A stretch of DNA of 35,393 nt. Source: Acidobacteriota bacterium. Lineage in GTDB: Bacteria > Acidobacteriota > Blastocatellia > RBC074. A model generated the notes under the pieces. The model saw only the letters and a program-made list of their open reading frames with translations, was not told where the DNA came from and searched no databases. The position numbers and the translations under genes are program-made. Where the stretch lies: NCBI GenBank assembly GCA_018268995.1, contig JAFDVL010000069.1, positions 13,716 through 49,108 on the forward strand, in the 5' to 3' direction. Below are positions 22,380 to 31,320 of this stretch, piece by piece (the stretch's first letter is position 1; the number at the start of each line of letters is the position of its first letter).

Positions 22380-24518
22380 ATGTATTGCATCAAATGTGGT
22401 CAACCAATCAACGCTGAATCTGATCGTTGCTCATCTTGCAACACCCCACTTAAGGCAACCGAACAAACTCTATTTAAACGCGATGACGCAACGTTGATTG
22501 CCACTGAAGAAAAGACACGCATCTCGTCAGGAAATTTGCATTCCAGCGAAGACGAAACCCGTCTCTCTCACGCCGATATGCGGTTGGGGAATTCCACTAA
22601 TCCTGACGCAACAGCCACTTACAACACGAAAGAGATGGAACCGGGGCAAGTGCTGGGCAATCGTTACGAAATCAAAGAGTGCATTGGCAGCGGTGGAATG
22701 GGAGCAATTTATACGGCCCGGCGCATCCACATCGGCGACACGGTGGCAGTCAAGGTGTTGCGACCTGAAGTGGTTCACGATTCACAATCGAGGGAACGGT
22801 TTCAGCGAGAGGCTCGCGCAGCAGCCAAACTTCATCACCCTAACGCAGTCGTTGTCCATGATTTTGGCCAGGACCCGGATGGCACAACTTATATCGTCAT
22901 GGAATATCTCGAAGGCCGCAGCCTGCGAGATGTAATGGCGGAAGAGAAAACAATCGCGCTTCCCCAGGCGGTGAGCATCATGAAGCAAGCCTGTGCTGCC
23001 ATCGAAGCGGCCCATCGGCTCGGCATCATTCACCGCGACATCAAACCTGACAACATTATAATTCTGGACTCTCACGACGATACCCCACACGTCAAAATTC
23101 TTGACTTCGGCATCGCAAAATTGCTGGATCGCACGAATGATACCGGCGAGATTGACCCCACCTTGACACAGGTTGGAACAGTAATTGGAACCCCCAATTA
23201 TATGTCTCCTGAACAATGTCAGGGCGAATCGCTGGATGCTCGATCAGACGTTTATAGCCTTGGCGTAGTTCTTTACGAGATGCTGACCGGCGTACAACCC
23301 TTTACCGCCAAAAACTCCACAGGCGTGGTCATCAAGCATGTCACAGAAAAGCCGCGACGCCTTGTCTCATTAAATCCATACGTCCCTGCCGAAGTAGAAC
23401 GCGTTGTCCTGAAAGCATTGGAGAAAAAGCCGGAAGCCCGGCAACAGTCTGCGCTTGATCTGGCACGCGAATTTGAGGCAGCCGTCAACCAGCCAAGCCA
23501 GCCCAAATCATTTGCTCCCGTTGCCCAGATAGTTGAAACAAAGGTAGATACTAAAGTTGTAGCACCTGTTCCTCAAGCATCAAAATCATCGCGCGTTCCT
23601 CTTTTTGCTGTGGTTGGCATTGCCTTAGTCCTCTTATTGGCTGGCGCAGCGGGATGGTATTTCCTGTTCGGAAAGCCTTCTGCCAAACCGCAACCATCCG
23701 CCAAAGATGTTTTGACGCAATTGCCTCCCCAAAAGGTAGAACCTGAGCCGACGCCTGCTGCATCGGCATCTCCCTCAACAACTCCGCCAGGAATGGTGCT
23801 CATCAACGGTGGAGACTTCAAAATGGGACGGGACGATGGAGCCGACATGGATCAGCCATCGCACAACGCCAGCGTCAAACAATTTTTCTTAGATAAAACG
23901 GAAGTTACCAACCAGGCATATAAAAAATTTCTGGATGAAACAAAATATCCTTCGCCTCCATCCTGGAAAGATTCTTTTCCGACGGGACTGGAAGATCATC
24001 CGGTGACGGATGTTACGTGGGAAGACGCAAATGCGTATGCGAGTTGGGCAGGCAAACGCTTACCGACAGAAGAAGAATGGGAATTTGCCGCACGCGGAAC
24101 GGATGAACGATTATACCCTTGGGGAGAAACCTATAAACCGGGCGTGGCCAATATCAATGATTTATCCTCGTTGGATTCCACTGAAGTAAAAACCAAACCG
24201 GTTGGCCTTTACACGGAAGGGGCATCCATTTTCGGCTTGTTAGATATGTCGGGGAACGTTTGGGAATGGACTTCCTCAACCCTCAAACCCTATCCGGGTG
24301 GCAAGTTGACACCCGATGCCGAATCCTTTCTAAGCGCGAAAGTGAACCTCAAGGTAATTCGTGGTGGAGCCTGGATGAGTGAGCCAAAACAGGCGACAGT
24401 CACATATCGGCGCGGATGGCCAGCTGGCAGAAAGGATTGGCCTGAAGGGATAGATGCCAAAAGAATTGATTATTCTGCAATCGGATTTCGATGCGCTAAA
24501 GATGTACCGCAACCTTAA
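22380..24518 (+). CDS. Ser/Thr protein kinase fused to an FGE-sulfatase-type domain
   Basis: 712 residues in five parts. A zinc ribbon (Cys3, Cys6, Cys17, Cys20) comes first, followed by a linker. A PknB-type kinase domain (about 96-369) has the P-loop IGSGGMG, Lys125, HRDIKPDN (catalytic Asp220) and DFGIAK (Asp242). One membrane helix lies at about 407-430 (LFAVVGIALVLLLAGAAGWY). A formylglycine-generating-enzyme-like domain (about 471-710) has PPGMVLINGGDFKMG, TEVTNQAYKKFL, GKRLPTEEEWEFAARG, LLDMSGNVWEWT, IRGGAW and the end IGFRCAKD. The kinase faces the cytoplasm and the FGE-like domain the outside. The catalytic Cys pair of true FGE is not obvious, so that part may be a binding domain. 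A secreted protein gene follows 8 nt later. Confidence 0.92.
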   Translation: MYCIKCGQPINAESDRCSSCNTPLKATEQTLFKRDDATLIATEEKTRISSGNLHSSEDETRLSHADMRLGNSTNPDATATYNTKEMEPGQVLGNRYEIKECIGSGGMGAIYTARRIHIGDTVAVKVLRPEVVHDSQSRERFQREARAAAKLHHPNAVVVHDFGQDPDGTTYIVMEYLEGRSLRDVMAEEKTIALPQAVSIMKQACAAIEAAHRLGIIHRDIKPDNIIILDSHDDTPHVKILDFGIAKLLDRTNDTGEIDPTLTQVGTVIGTPNYMSPEQCQGESLDARSDVYSLGVVLYEMLTGVQPFTAKNSTGVVIKHVTEKPRRLVSLNPYVPAEVERVVLKALEKKPEARQQSALDLAREFEAAVNQPSQPKSFAPVAQIVETKVDTKVVAPVPQASKSSRVPLFAVVGIALVLLLAGAAGWYFLFGKPSAKPQPSAKDVLTQLPPQKVEPEPTPAASASPSTTPPGMVLINGGDFKMGRDDGADMDQPSHNASVKQFFLDKTEVTNQAYKKFLDETKYPSPPSWKDSFPTGLEDHPVTDVTWEDANAYASWAGKRLPTEEEWEFAARGTDERLYPWGETYKPGVANINDLSSLDSTEVKTKPVGLYTEGASIFGLLDMSGNVWEWTSSTLKPYPGGKLTPDAESFLSAKVNLKVIRGGAWMSEPKQATVTYRRGWPAGRKDWPEGIDAKRIDYSAIGFRCAKDVPQP

Positions 24519-24526
24519 TACCCACG

Positions 24527-25642
24527 ATGACACCGATATTTCTAAATGCCCGATGTGCATTGTTCCTCTTACTCGTTGCATTTTCCCTTTCAGCATTTGC
24601 TCAGGGCGGCAGCGGTGATTTACCCCCTGTTCCCAAAAGCACTTCGTCGAAAGCCAAACCCAAACCATCAACCACAAAGGCAAAAACAACCTCGCCCAAA
24701 TCGTCTGCAAAAGTTGTCGTAGCCAAAGAACCTGCCAAGGTTGCCCCGATTGCCTTTGATCAACCGTTAGAAGGAAAAATTGAAGCGCAGACAGCTGGCC
24801 GTATTCCACCGAATGTTTATTATCAGGATTATGTGCTCACTGGCACGGACGCCGATTTGTTCAATATTCAGATCAGCAGTTTGCATGCGTCTCTCAAAGT
24901 CGAGTTACTGGATGCGAATAAAATCATGGTGCCCTTGAAGCGCAATGAAAGCTCTGGCGAATATCACTTAAATACGCCGGATCAGATTTTACCCGCAGAT
25001 GGAGAGTACCGCGTGCGTGTCTCGGTTGCGCCAAGTCCGACGCTGGCTGCGCCTGTTTTATTTACGCTGAAGATAAATCATCTGGGCCTGACAGCGGCTG
25101 GATATAAAAACCGTCTGGAACAAATCGTGAAAGGCTTCAATCCGCAAAAAGTGGAGGAGTCCATCGGCCAATTGGAGCGATTATCTCAAGACGATCCTAA
25201 GCAGGCGGGGGCTTACGAATATCTTGGCCTGCTCTACAACGAATTCCAAAAAGATCAGGTCAAAGGCTCTGCCGCAATGATGCAGGCCATAAAATTAGGC
25301 GGCTCTGCGATTTTCAAGGTCGCCCACGATAGTCAATGGCGCAGACCTTCAAGAGATCGTCAAAACCAACGCATGAGCTTTCCTGACTTGCGTACCAGCT
25401 GGGTCAAAATCTCTTCGACCCAGTTGACGATCAGCGATTTCAATACGATAGACAAACCCATGCTGACGATCACCAAAGCGCAATTGAAAGAAGCCAATCG
25501 TTTCGGGCAAACCTCTGTGCTGGTGATCAAACACTCAAACAAGCTGGTCAAACCCGATACAATCAATTTCGCGCTCACCACACCGAACGAAGCCGATCAG
25601 GTGCTGGATGTCATCAAAGGAAACTTACTCAGAAAGGAATGA
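24527..25642 (+). CDS. Secreted protein with PPC-like and helical-repeat regions
   Basis: 371 residues. The N-terminal signal peptide (hydrophobic core CALFLLLVAFSLSAFAQ) is probably cut after AFA. A Lys/Pro/Ser-rich linker (about 30-75) follows, then a beta domain (about 75-190) resembling bacterial pre-peptidase C-terminal domains (LTGTDADLFNIQI, ADGEYRVRVSV). A TPR-like helical stretch covers about 205-255 (QLERLSQDDPKQAGAYEYLG). The C-terminal part, with GGSAIFKVAHDSQW, resembles a beta domain seen in several acidobacterial secreted proteins as I recall. It starts 8 nt after the kinase-FGE gene and is surely co-transcribed, suggesting it works with the extracytoplasmic FGE-like domain. 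Confidence 0.82.
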   Translation: MTPIFLNARCALFLLLVAFSLSAFAQGGSGDLPPVPKSTSSKAKPKPSTTKAKTTSPKSSAKVVVAKEPAKVAPIAFDQPLEGKIEAQTAGRIPPNVYYQDYVLTGTDADLFNIQISSLHASLKVELLDANKIMVPLKRNESSGEYHLNTPDQILPADGEYRVRVSVAPSPTLAAPVLFTLKINHLGLTAAGYKNRLEQIVKGFNPQKVEESIGQLERLSQDDPKQAGAYEYLGLLYNEFQKDQVKGSAAMMQAIKLGGSAIFKVAHDSQWRRPSRDRQNQRMSFPDLRTSWVKISSTQLTISDFNTIDKPMLTITKAQLKEANRFGQTSVLVIKHSNKLVKPDTINFALTTPNEADQVLDVIKGNLLRKE

Positions 25643-25693
25643 ATTTCGTCTTTTGTCATTTGCCTTTTGTCATTTGCAATATTTTTCAAGCCG

Positions 25694-25721
25694 ATGACCA
25701 ATGACCAATGACCAATGACCA
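25694..25721. repeat. Four tandem copies of ATGACCA
   Basis: A 7-bp unit repeated four times just before argH; nearby upstream, TTTTGTCATTTGC occurs twice (about 25653-25678) as a related inverted form. The repeat supplies four ATG codons 7 nt apart. One of them is in frame with argH, and would add an 8-residue leader. Confidence 0.85.
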
Positions 25722-25731
25722 ATCAAGCACT

Positions 25732-27114
25732 ATGAAACTATGGGGCGGACGTTTTACCGGAGAAGCAGATCAGCATTTCGCAGCCTTCAATGCCAGTTTT
25801 CGCTTTGACCAGCGATTACTCGCGGCTGATCTGCAAGGTTGTGTTGTTCAAGCCAGAGCTTTGGGGCAGGCAAGCATCTTGAGCGAAGAGGAAGTCTCGC
25901 GCATCGTGGAAGGGCTGAACCAAATCGCAGCCCAGTCTCAAGACCCGGCGTATTTAAGCCGCCCTGAGTTTGCGCGCACGGAAGACGTGCATAGTTTTAT
26001 CGAAGCGCGGCTCGTTGAATTGATCGGAGCTGTCGGATACAAGTTGCATACCGGGCGCAGTCGTAATGATCAGGTCGCCACCGCCACACGCCTTTTCCTG
26101 CGAGAAGAAATCAAAGCTATAGACGCCTTGCTGATAGATGCTCAACGTGCGCTGATTGAATTTGCCGAAAAATATCCGAATGCGCCCATGCCTGGCTACA
26201 CGCATTTGCAAAAGGCACAGCCCGTTTTGCTGGCGCATTTTCTGCTCGCGTATTTCCAGATGCTCGCGCGTGATCGTGCCCGTTTTGCGGAGGCCAGCAA
26301 ACGCGTCAACATTTTGCCTCTTGGTTCAGGCGCATTGGCAGGATCAAACTTTCCGGTGGATCGTGAATGGATGGCGAGCGAATTAGGATTTGCAGCCGTC
26401 ACGCATAACAGTCTGGATGCTGTCAGTGACCGCGACTATCTCATCGAATTTGCAAACGCGGCGGCATTGACGATGATGCACCTGTCGCGCCTCTCAGAAG
26501 ATTTGATTATTTATTCCACGCAGGAATTCGGCTTCATCAAACTCGGCGATGCGATTGCAACGGGAAGCAGCCTGATGCCGCAGAAGAAAAACCCGGATTC
26601 GCTGGAGTTAGTGCGTGGAAAATCCGCCCGCATTTTCGGCCATGTTATGGCGTTCCTGACGATGACAAAAGGGTTGCCACTAGCCTACAACAAGGATTTG
26701 CAGGAAGACAAAGAAGCACTTTTCGATACGATTGATACGCTTTCCGACAGCCTGCGCGTCATCGCTACGGTGCTACGCAATATCGAATTCAATGCTGATC
26801 GGGCGCGGGCAGCGGCAATTCGGGATTACACCAATGCGACGGATCTGGCGGACTATCTGGTCAGAAAAGGAATTGAGTTTCGGAAATCCCACGACATCAT
26901 TGGCCGCGTCGTCGTCTTCGCGATTGAGCAACAGAAGGAACTCACCGAACTGACGTTGCAAGAATACCAATCCTTCTCGAATTTATTTGAAGCGGATTTG
27001 TTTGCTGCGATTTCGCTGGAAAGCTGTCTGGCAGGTAAAAACCGTATCGGCGGAACGTCGCCCGAACAAGTCGCTCAAGAGCTTGCCCGCGCACGGGAAA
27101 GCTTAGCAAGCTAA
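25732..27114 (+). CDS. argH: Argininosuccinate lyase ArgH
   Basis: 460 residues, fumarase/aspartase superfamily; splits argininosuccinate into arginine and fumarate in the last step of arginine synthesis. It begins MKLWGGRFTGEADQHFAAFN, as argH products do. It carries TGRSRNDQVATATRLFL, GYTHLQKAQPVLLAHF (catalytic His region), LGSGALAGSNFPVDR and the signature GSSLMPQKKNPDSLELVRGK with the mobile catalytic Ser loop. The ATG at 25732 is chosen; the in-frame ATG at 25708 lies within the ATGACCA repeat. No other arginine gene is near. It ends 10 nt before the convergent deacetylase gene. Confidence 0.95.
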   Translation: MKLWGGRFTGEADQHFAAFNASFRFDQRLLAADLQGCVVQARALGQASILSEEEVSRIVEGLNQIAAQSQDPAYLSRPEFARTEDVHSFIEARLVELIGAVGYKLHTGRSRNDQVATATRLFLREEIKAIDALLIDAQRALIEFAEKYPNAPMPGYTHLQKAQPVLLAHFLLAYFQMLARDRARFAEASKRVNILPLGSGALAGSNFPVDREWMASELGFAAVTHNSLDAVSDRDYLIEFANAAALTMMHLSRLSEDLIIYSTQEFGFIKLGDAIATGSSLMPQKKNPDSLELVRGKSARIFGHVMAFLTMTKGLPLAYNKDLQEDKEALFDTIDTLSDSLRVIATVLRNIEFNADRARAAAIRDYTNATDLADYLVRKGIEFRKSHDIIGRVVVFAIEQQKELTELTLQEYQSFSNLFEADLFAAISLESCLAGKNRIGGTSPEQVAQELARARESLAS

Positions 27115-27124
27115 GTTGCAGTGT

Positions 27125-27931
27125 CTATTTTTGAGAACGCTTTGACTGCACGTATTTTGCGACGGTCCCAACAGGTGCAACCCACACGCCGTTCGCAGGG
27201 TCTTGTGCATATTGAATCAGTTTTTCCAACATCCCCAACCGAGTCGTCTGTGCGCCGTCTTTGTTCATCTCATGTCCTGCCAAAACAACCCAAAGCCCGT
27301 CCTTCTTCGCCGCTTCGAGGATTGGCAAAATCTGCTCGAAATCTTTGCCATCCGATTCAATTCCAGTCAACTGCGCAAAATCAACATAGCTCGGATCGTT
27401 CGGCGCTTCATCCAACCAGCCGCGCGCAGAGGTAAACAAACTGGCGGCTAGCGGCACATAACTGCGGGTATCCACTCCACGGCCAACGAAGGTTTGCCCG
27501 CACGGATAGGCAAAGGATTCCGGCGTTACCCCAAGCAATTCTTTGATCCGCCGATTGCCCTCCACCAATTCCTGCCGCATTTTTTCGAGCGTGTAGTCTT
27601 CCAATGCTTTGTTGCGCGACCAGGCGAAATTCCCGCTGCACGGATGATTGAGCGAATGGTTGGCAATTTCGTGCCCACTCGCCACGGCTTTTTTCCAACC
27701 GTCCAATTCCTTCTCCACGCTGGACGGCACAACATAAAACGTTGCCTTCACGCCAAAACGATTAAGCAATGCAGTGCCGCCTTTGACCTGACTCGCACGC
27801 GCATCATCAAAGCTCAAACTCAATGCCACCCGCTTCCCTTCCGGCCATTTGAAATCAGGCGCGGATTGTTGCGTAGAAGCCAATGCCGAGATGGCGAAAA
27901 ACACGACCAGAAGTTGAAGTGATAATTTCAT
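27125..27931 (-). CDS. Secreted polysaccharide deacetylase (NodB domain)
   Basis: 268 residues from the ATG at 27931. A signal peptide (KLSLQLLVVFFAISALAST) is followed by a NodB-homology domain of the carbohydrate esterase 4 type. Motif 1 is LSLSFDDARAS, with the Asp pair giving the catalytic base and a metal ligand. Motif 2 is GHEIANHSLNHPCSG with the metal-binding HxxxH. A later motif is SFAYPCGQ. The enzyme would remove acetyl or similar groups from a cell-wall or extracellular polysaccharide, using a divalent metal. An upstream in-frame ATG at 28036 lies in the palindromic repeat and would hide the signal peptide, so it is rejected. The gene is separated from the next by that repeat. Confidence 0.9.
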   Translation of the reverse strand: MKLSLQLLVVFFAISALASTQQSAPDFKWPEGKRVALSLSFDDARASQVKGGTALLNRFGVKATFYVVPSSVEKELDGWKKAVASGHEIANHSLNHPCSGNFAWSRNKALEDYTLEKMRQELVEGNRRIKELLGVTPESFAYPCGQTFVGRGVDTRSYVPLAASLFTSARGWLDEAPNDPSYVDFAQLTGIESDGKDFEQILPILEAAKKDGLWVVLAGHEMNKDGAQTTRLGMLEKLIQYAQDPANGVWVAPVGTVAKYVQSKRSQK

Positions 27932-27950
27932 AAATATAGCTTCTAATAGA

Positions 27951-28056
27951 ACCACGGGGAGCGCTGGGGGCACTGGGGTGGAACACTTTGTGGGAAGAAG
28001 TTTTGCCTTAAACTGATTGTCTTTCACCGGGGTCACTCCCCGTGCTCCCCGTGGTT
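27951..28056. repeat. Inverted repeat, family C
   Basis: The left arm ACCACGGGGAGCGCTGGGGG and right arm ending CCCCGTGCTCCCCGTGGTT pair with some mismatches across about 40 nt. It lies between the isomerase-like gene stop (28067) and the deacetylase start. It is related to the element at 7741-7822. Confidence 0.8.
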
Positions 28057-28066
28057 ATTTCCGCGC

Positions 28067-29116
28067 TTAATCAATGCCAAGCAAACGCTGATTACGCCCT
28101 GCATCCGTTTCGGCCCCCACAAAATCATCGAATGCAACCTCGGTCGCTTCGATCAAATGCTGGGCAATAAACGGAGCGCCTTCGCGTGCGCCCTGTTCCG
28201 GGCTTTTGACGGCGCATTCCCATTCCAGCACCGCCCAGCCGCGATAGCCCGCTTCGGTCAGCAACGTGAAAATGCGTTTGAAATCTACCTGCCCATCGCC
28301 GAGCGAACGAAAGCGTCCGGCGCGATTTGCCCACGAAGCATACCCGCTATAGACGCCTTGCCTGCCAGAAGGCCGAAACTCTGCATCTTTGACGTGAAAT
28401 GCTTTGATGCGGTCGCCGTACAACTGAATGAATTGTAGGTAATCCAATTGCTGCAAGACGAAATGGCTGGGATCGTAGTTGATGCACGCCGCCGGATGCT
28501 GATTTGTGTAATCCAGAAACATCTCGAACGTCGCGCCATCAAACAAATCCGACCCCGGATGGAGTTCATAGCAAAAGCTCAAACCGTTGTCGCGAGCGGC
28601 ATCCAGCGCAGGCGTCCAGCGGTTCGCCATCTCTTTGAATGCCTCTTCGATGATGCCTGCCGGACGCTGTGGCCAGGGATAAAACAGATGCCACGCGAAA
28701 CCGCCTGATAAAACAGGAATCGCGGTCGTGCCCAGTTTGACTGAGGCTTGCACCGATTTGAGCAATTGCGACGAACACCATTCGGTACGTTCGTTGCGGC
28801 TCAAACCTGCCGGATGAAACGGCGCAAACATTTCTTCATAGGCTGGATGAATTGCCAGACATTGCCCTTGCAACGCGGAGTTCAATTCCGTCACGACCAG
28901 ACCGTGTTTGTCGAGCAACGCGCGAATGTCGTCGCAGTAGCTTTGCGACTCTGCCGCCGTTTCCAAATCAAACACGCGCTTATCCCACGACGGAATCTGC
29001 ACGCCTTTGTAACCCAAACCTGCTGCCCAGGCAGCGATGTTTTCCAGTGAATTGTACGGCGCTTCGTCGCGCAAAAATTGGGCCAGAAAAATGGCCGGGC
29101 CTTGGATTGAATTCAT
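28067..29116 (-). CDS. Sugar phosphate isomerase/epimerase-like TIM-barrel protein
   Basis: 349 residues of the xylose-isomerase-like TIM-barrel superfamily. Visible strand ends include KGVQIPSWD, LSFCYELHPGSDLFDG (metal-ligand Glu and His), CINYDPSHFVLQQLDYL (metal-ligand Asp and His), IKAFHVKDAEF (His and Asp) and WAVLEWECAV (Glu). These give the usual Glu-Asp-His-Glu metal site. Family members isomerise or epimerise sugars or inositol derivatives; the substrate cannot be read from the sequence. Unlike many secreted acidobacterial relatives it has no Tat signal. It is flanked by palindromic repeats on both sides and so is probably its own transcript. Confidence 0.88.
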   Translation of the reverse strand: MNSIQGPAIFLAQFLRDEAPYNSLENIAAWAAGLGYKGVQIPSWDKRVFDLETAAESQSYCDDIRALLDKHGLVVTELNSALQGQCLAIHPAYEEMFAPFHPAGLSRNERTEWCSSQLLKSVQASVKLGTTAIPVLSGGFAWHLFYPWPQRPAGIIEEAFKEMANRWTPALDAARDNGLSFCYELHPGSDLFDGATFEMFLDYTNQHPAACINYDPSHFVLQQLDYLQFIQLYGDRIKAFHVKDAEFRPSGRQGVYSGYASWANRAGRFRSLGDGQVDFKRIFTLLTEAGYRGWAVLEWECAVKSPEQGAREGAPFIAQHLIEATEVAFDDFVGAETDAGRNQRLLGID

Positions 29117-29147
29117 AGGATAAATCTCTTTGTTGGATTACATAAGA

Positions 29148-29218
29148 TGTACGACAGGCGGCTCGCCTGTCACTGCTTGATCACTTGCACTAGCGACAGG
29201 CGAGCCGCCTGTCGTACA
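29148..29218. repeat. Palindromic repeat, family A, perfect 24-bp arms
   Basis: Arms 29148-29171 and 29195-29218 are exact inverse complements, starting TGTACGACAGGCGGCTCGCC, around a 23-nt spacer. This is the most complete family A element in the window. It lies between the acetyltransferase gene stop (29223) and the isomerase-like gene start (29116), where it can act as a terminator for the upstream beta-oxidation operon. Confidence 0.92.
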
Positions 29219-29222
29219 AATA

Positions 29223-29672
29223 TCACTCCCCTTCAAGGGAAATAAAATGCGAATCGTTTGTGTCAGGTGCCGCCCGTTGAAAGCCTAAAGCTTCGTAGAA
29301 AGCAGCCGCGTCCTGTGTGTCTGTCCGCAGCGTCAGCAGATGAAACTGTTTGCGCGCTTCGTCAAGAATCGCACGCATCAGCAGCTTTCCCAGGCCGCAA
29401 CGTCGCCACTGCCTGGCAATATATAAGTGGCGAACTCTTCCTATCCAATCATCATCTCGATAAGGATCAAGATTGAGTCCGCCAATTCCGATCAACGTTT
29501 GGTTATTGTAAAGGCCGAAGAGCGCTTCCCCCAAACGATCAAAGCGATTGTGCCCCTGCACAAAATCATCGGTCAGGCGTTGGAGGAAATGAAATCCCTC
29601 CTGTCTGCTTTCTGCGATGAGGTCACGAAGATCGTTCAGATCCAGCGTTTGGATGCGCTTCACTTCCGGCAT
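29223..29672 (-). CDS. GNAT-family N-acetyltransferase
   Basis: 149 residues with the GNAT fold: IGIGGLNLDP (beta 4), then RVRHLYIARQWRRCGLGKLLM, where RQWRRCGLG is the acetyl-CoA pyrophosphate loop, and LTLRTDTQDAAAFYEALGF (late helix-strand). It transfers an acetyl group from acetyl-CoA to an unknown amine. Its ATG overlaps the TGA of the thiolase gene by one base, so it is translated with the thiolase. That link may be only organisational. Confidence 0.88.
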   Translation of the reverse strand: MPEVKRIQTLDLNDLRDLIAESRQEGFHFLQRLTDDFVQGHNRFDRLGEALFGLYNNQTLIGIGGLNLDPYRDDDWIGRVRHLYIARQWRRCGLGKLLMRAILDEARKQFHLLTLRTDTQDAAAFYEALGFQRAAPDTNDSHFISLEGE

Positions 29673-30859
29673 CAGGAATATCGCTCAAACAACCCGGCAG
29701 CGCCTTGCCCACCGCCGATGCACATCGTTACGACACCATATTTCGCCCCGCGTTGTAACATTTGATTGGCCAGCGTGCCAACCATCCGCGAACCCGTCAT
29801 GCCAAACGGATGGCCAATCGAAATCGAACCACCGTTGATGTTCAGTTTGGCCGGGTCAATGCCCATTTTGTCGCGGCAATAAATCACCTGCACGGCAAAG
29901 GCTTCATTGAGTTCCCACAGGTCAATGTCTTCGACTTTCAGGCCGTGCCGACTGAGCAGTTTCGGAATCGCGTAGACCGGCCCGATGCCCATTTCATCAG
30001 GCTCGCAGCCCGCAATGGCAAAACCGCGAAAGATCAGCTTTGGCTTAATGCCCAAGGCTTCGGCGCGTTCGCGTGACATGACAAGCGTGGCTGATGCGCC
30101 ATCGGAAAGCTGCGAAGAATTGCCAGCCGTGACACTTCCCTGCCCGCTTTCTTTGTCGAAATGTGGTTTCAATGCGAGCAAACCTTCGAGCGTTGAATCA
30201 GGACGATTACATTCGTCTCGATCTGCCAACGCCTCTTCAGTGCTGGCAATCTGGCCAGTCGCTTTGTCCAGAATGCCGCGCGTCACTTGCATCGGCGCAA
30301 TCTCTTCGGCGAAGAAGCCTTCGGCTTGTGCGCGGGCGGTGCGCTGCTGACTCAGCAAGGAATACTCATCCTGCGCTTGTCGGCTGATGCCGTAGCGTTT
30401 GGCAACAACTTCAGCGGTGTCACCCATCACCATATAAATGCCGGGATAATGTTCTTTCACCCACGGATGCGGTTCGCCATCGCGTTTCATCATTGTGATG
30501 CTGTCTACGCCGCCGCCAATTGCCGCATTGACGCCCTCAGCGATGACCTGATGTGCTGCCATTGCGATGGATTGCAGGCCAGAGGAACAAAAGCGATTGA
30601 CGGTTGTGCCTGCGACCGAAACAGGCAATTCAGCGCGCATCGCAGCCACACGGGCAATGTTCTGACCTTGTGTGCCAGAAGGTTGCGCGGTGCCCATAAT
30701 CACGTCTTCGATTTCGGCGTGATCCAGTTGCGGCGCTTTGCCCAGCACGTCCCGGATGCAATGCGCCACAAGGTCTACCGGGTGCGTCATGTTGAATGAG
30801 CCGCGAAAGGATTTGGTTAATGGAGTGCGGGAACTGGCGACAATGACAGCTTCTCTCAT
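29672..30859 (-). CDS. Acetyl-CoA C-acyltransferase (thiolase)
   Basis: 395 residues; the final thiolytic step of fatty acid beta-oxidation, or the reverse condensation. The nucleophile is Cys91 in TVNRFCSSGLQSIAM. The remaining catalytic motifs are WELNEAFAVQ, GHPFGMTGSR (His350) and the acid/base Cys380 in MCIGGGQGAAG. The N-terminus REAVIVASSRTPLTKSFRG fits the degradative FadA/FadI class more than PhaA. It overlaps the thioesterase gene upstream by 4 nt and the acetyltransferase gene downstream by 1 nt. With the FadB/FadJ-type protein at the right edge, it points to a beta-oxidation locus. Confidence 0.93.
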   Translation of the reverse strand: MREAVIVASSRTPLTKSFRGSFNMTHPVDLVAHCIRDVLGKAPQLDHAEIEDVIMGTAQPSGTQGQNIARVAAMRAELPVSVAGTTVNRFCSSGLQSIAMAAHQVIAEGVNAAIGGGVDSITMMKRDGEPHPWVKEHYPGIYMVMGDTAEVVAKRYGISRQAQDEYSLLSQQRTARAQAEGFFAEEIAPMQVTRGILDKATGQIASTEEALADRDECNRPDSTLEGLLALKPHFDKESGQGSVTAGNSSQLSDGASATLVMSRERAEALGIKPKLIFRGFAIAGCEPDEMGIGPVYAIPKLLSRHGLKVEDIDLWELNEAFAVQVIYCRDKMGIDPAKLNINGGSISIGHPFGMTGSRMVGTLANQMLQRGAKYGVVTMCIGGGQGAAGLFERYS

Positions 30860-31284
30860 GATGTTTCCTTTGTTGATGGTTGGAGGACGGCAAACGTCGC
30901 CAGCGTTTTTGCGACCAGCCGTCCGGCGTCAGTTTTAATATCGGATTCAATGACAATGCTGGTGCGACCGGAATGCACAACTTCGGCTGTCGCAATCAGA
31001 TCTTCATCTTGAACCCCAGAGATGTAATTAATCTTCATTTCGAGCGTGGCGCAACGATACCCGATTGGGAGCGTCGTGACTGCTGCCCAGCCCGATGCGT
31101 GATCGGCAAGGGCAAAGATCGCACCACCGTGAACGCGGCCCAGTGCTTGTAAAAACTGTTCCTGAAACGGCAGGCGTAAAGACACGCGTCCGGCGGTTTT
31201 CTCTACAACTTCAAATCCTAAAAGCACCGCAAACGGCGATTCGGTAATGAGGCGTTGGAATCGTTCGTGTTCTTCGTGTGTCAT
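30856..31284 (-). CDS. PaaI-type hotdog thioesterase
   Basis: 142 residues with a single hotdog fold. The catalytic region LGRVHGGAIFALADHASGWA has the HGG loop and Asp of the PaaI/YbgC-like group. LEMKINYISGVQDEDLIATAEV and SIVIESDIKTDAGRLVAKTLA form the sheet. It hydrolyses acyl- or phenylacyl-CoA thioesters, releasing CoA. It overlaps the thiolase start by 4 nt (ATGA), so it is the first gene of a thioesterase-thiolase-acetyltransferase operon. Confidence 0.9.
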   Translation of the reverse strand: MTHEEHERFQRLITESPFAVLLGFEVVEKTAGRVSLRLPFQEQFLQALGRVHGGAIFALADHASGWAAVTTLPIGYRCATLEMKINYISGVQDEDLIATAEVVHSGRTSIVIESDIKTDAGRLVAKTLATFAVLQPSTKETS

Positions 31285-31291
31285 GCCTGAG

Positions 31292-31307
31292 ATTTCAAAT
31301 TTGAAAT
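31292..31307. promoter_or_regulatory. Perfect 16-bp AT-rich palindrome
   Basis: ATTTCAAATTTGAAAT lies 7 nt upstream of the thioesterase start codon and 13 nt after the 5'-nucleotidase stop. It may be an operator or a small hairpin. No clear ribosome binding site is seen between it and the ATG at 31284. Function is inferred. Confidence 0.35.
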
Positions 31308-31320
31308 TTGGATTTTGAGA

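Noticed and set aside
25261..25400. Possible frameshift in the secreted protein gene near its C-terminal domain
   Set aside because: The frame stays open and the residues on both sides (GGSAIFKVAHDSQW, then ISDFNTIDKPMLTITKAQLK) read as one plausible domain.
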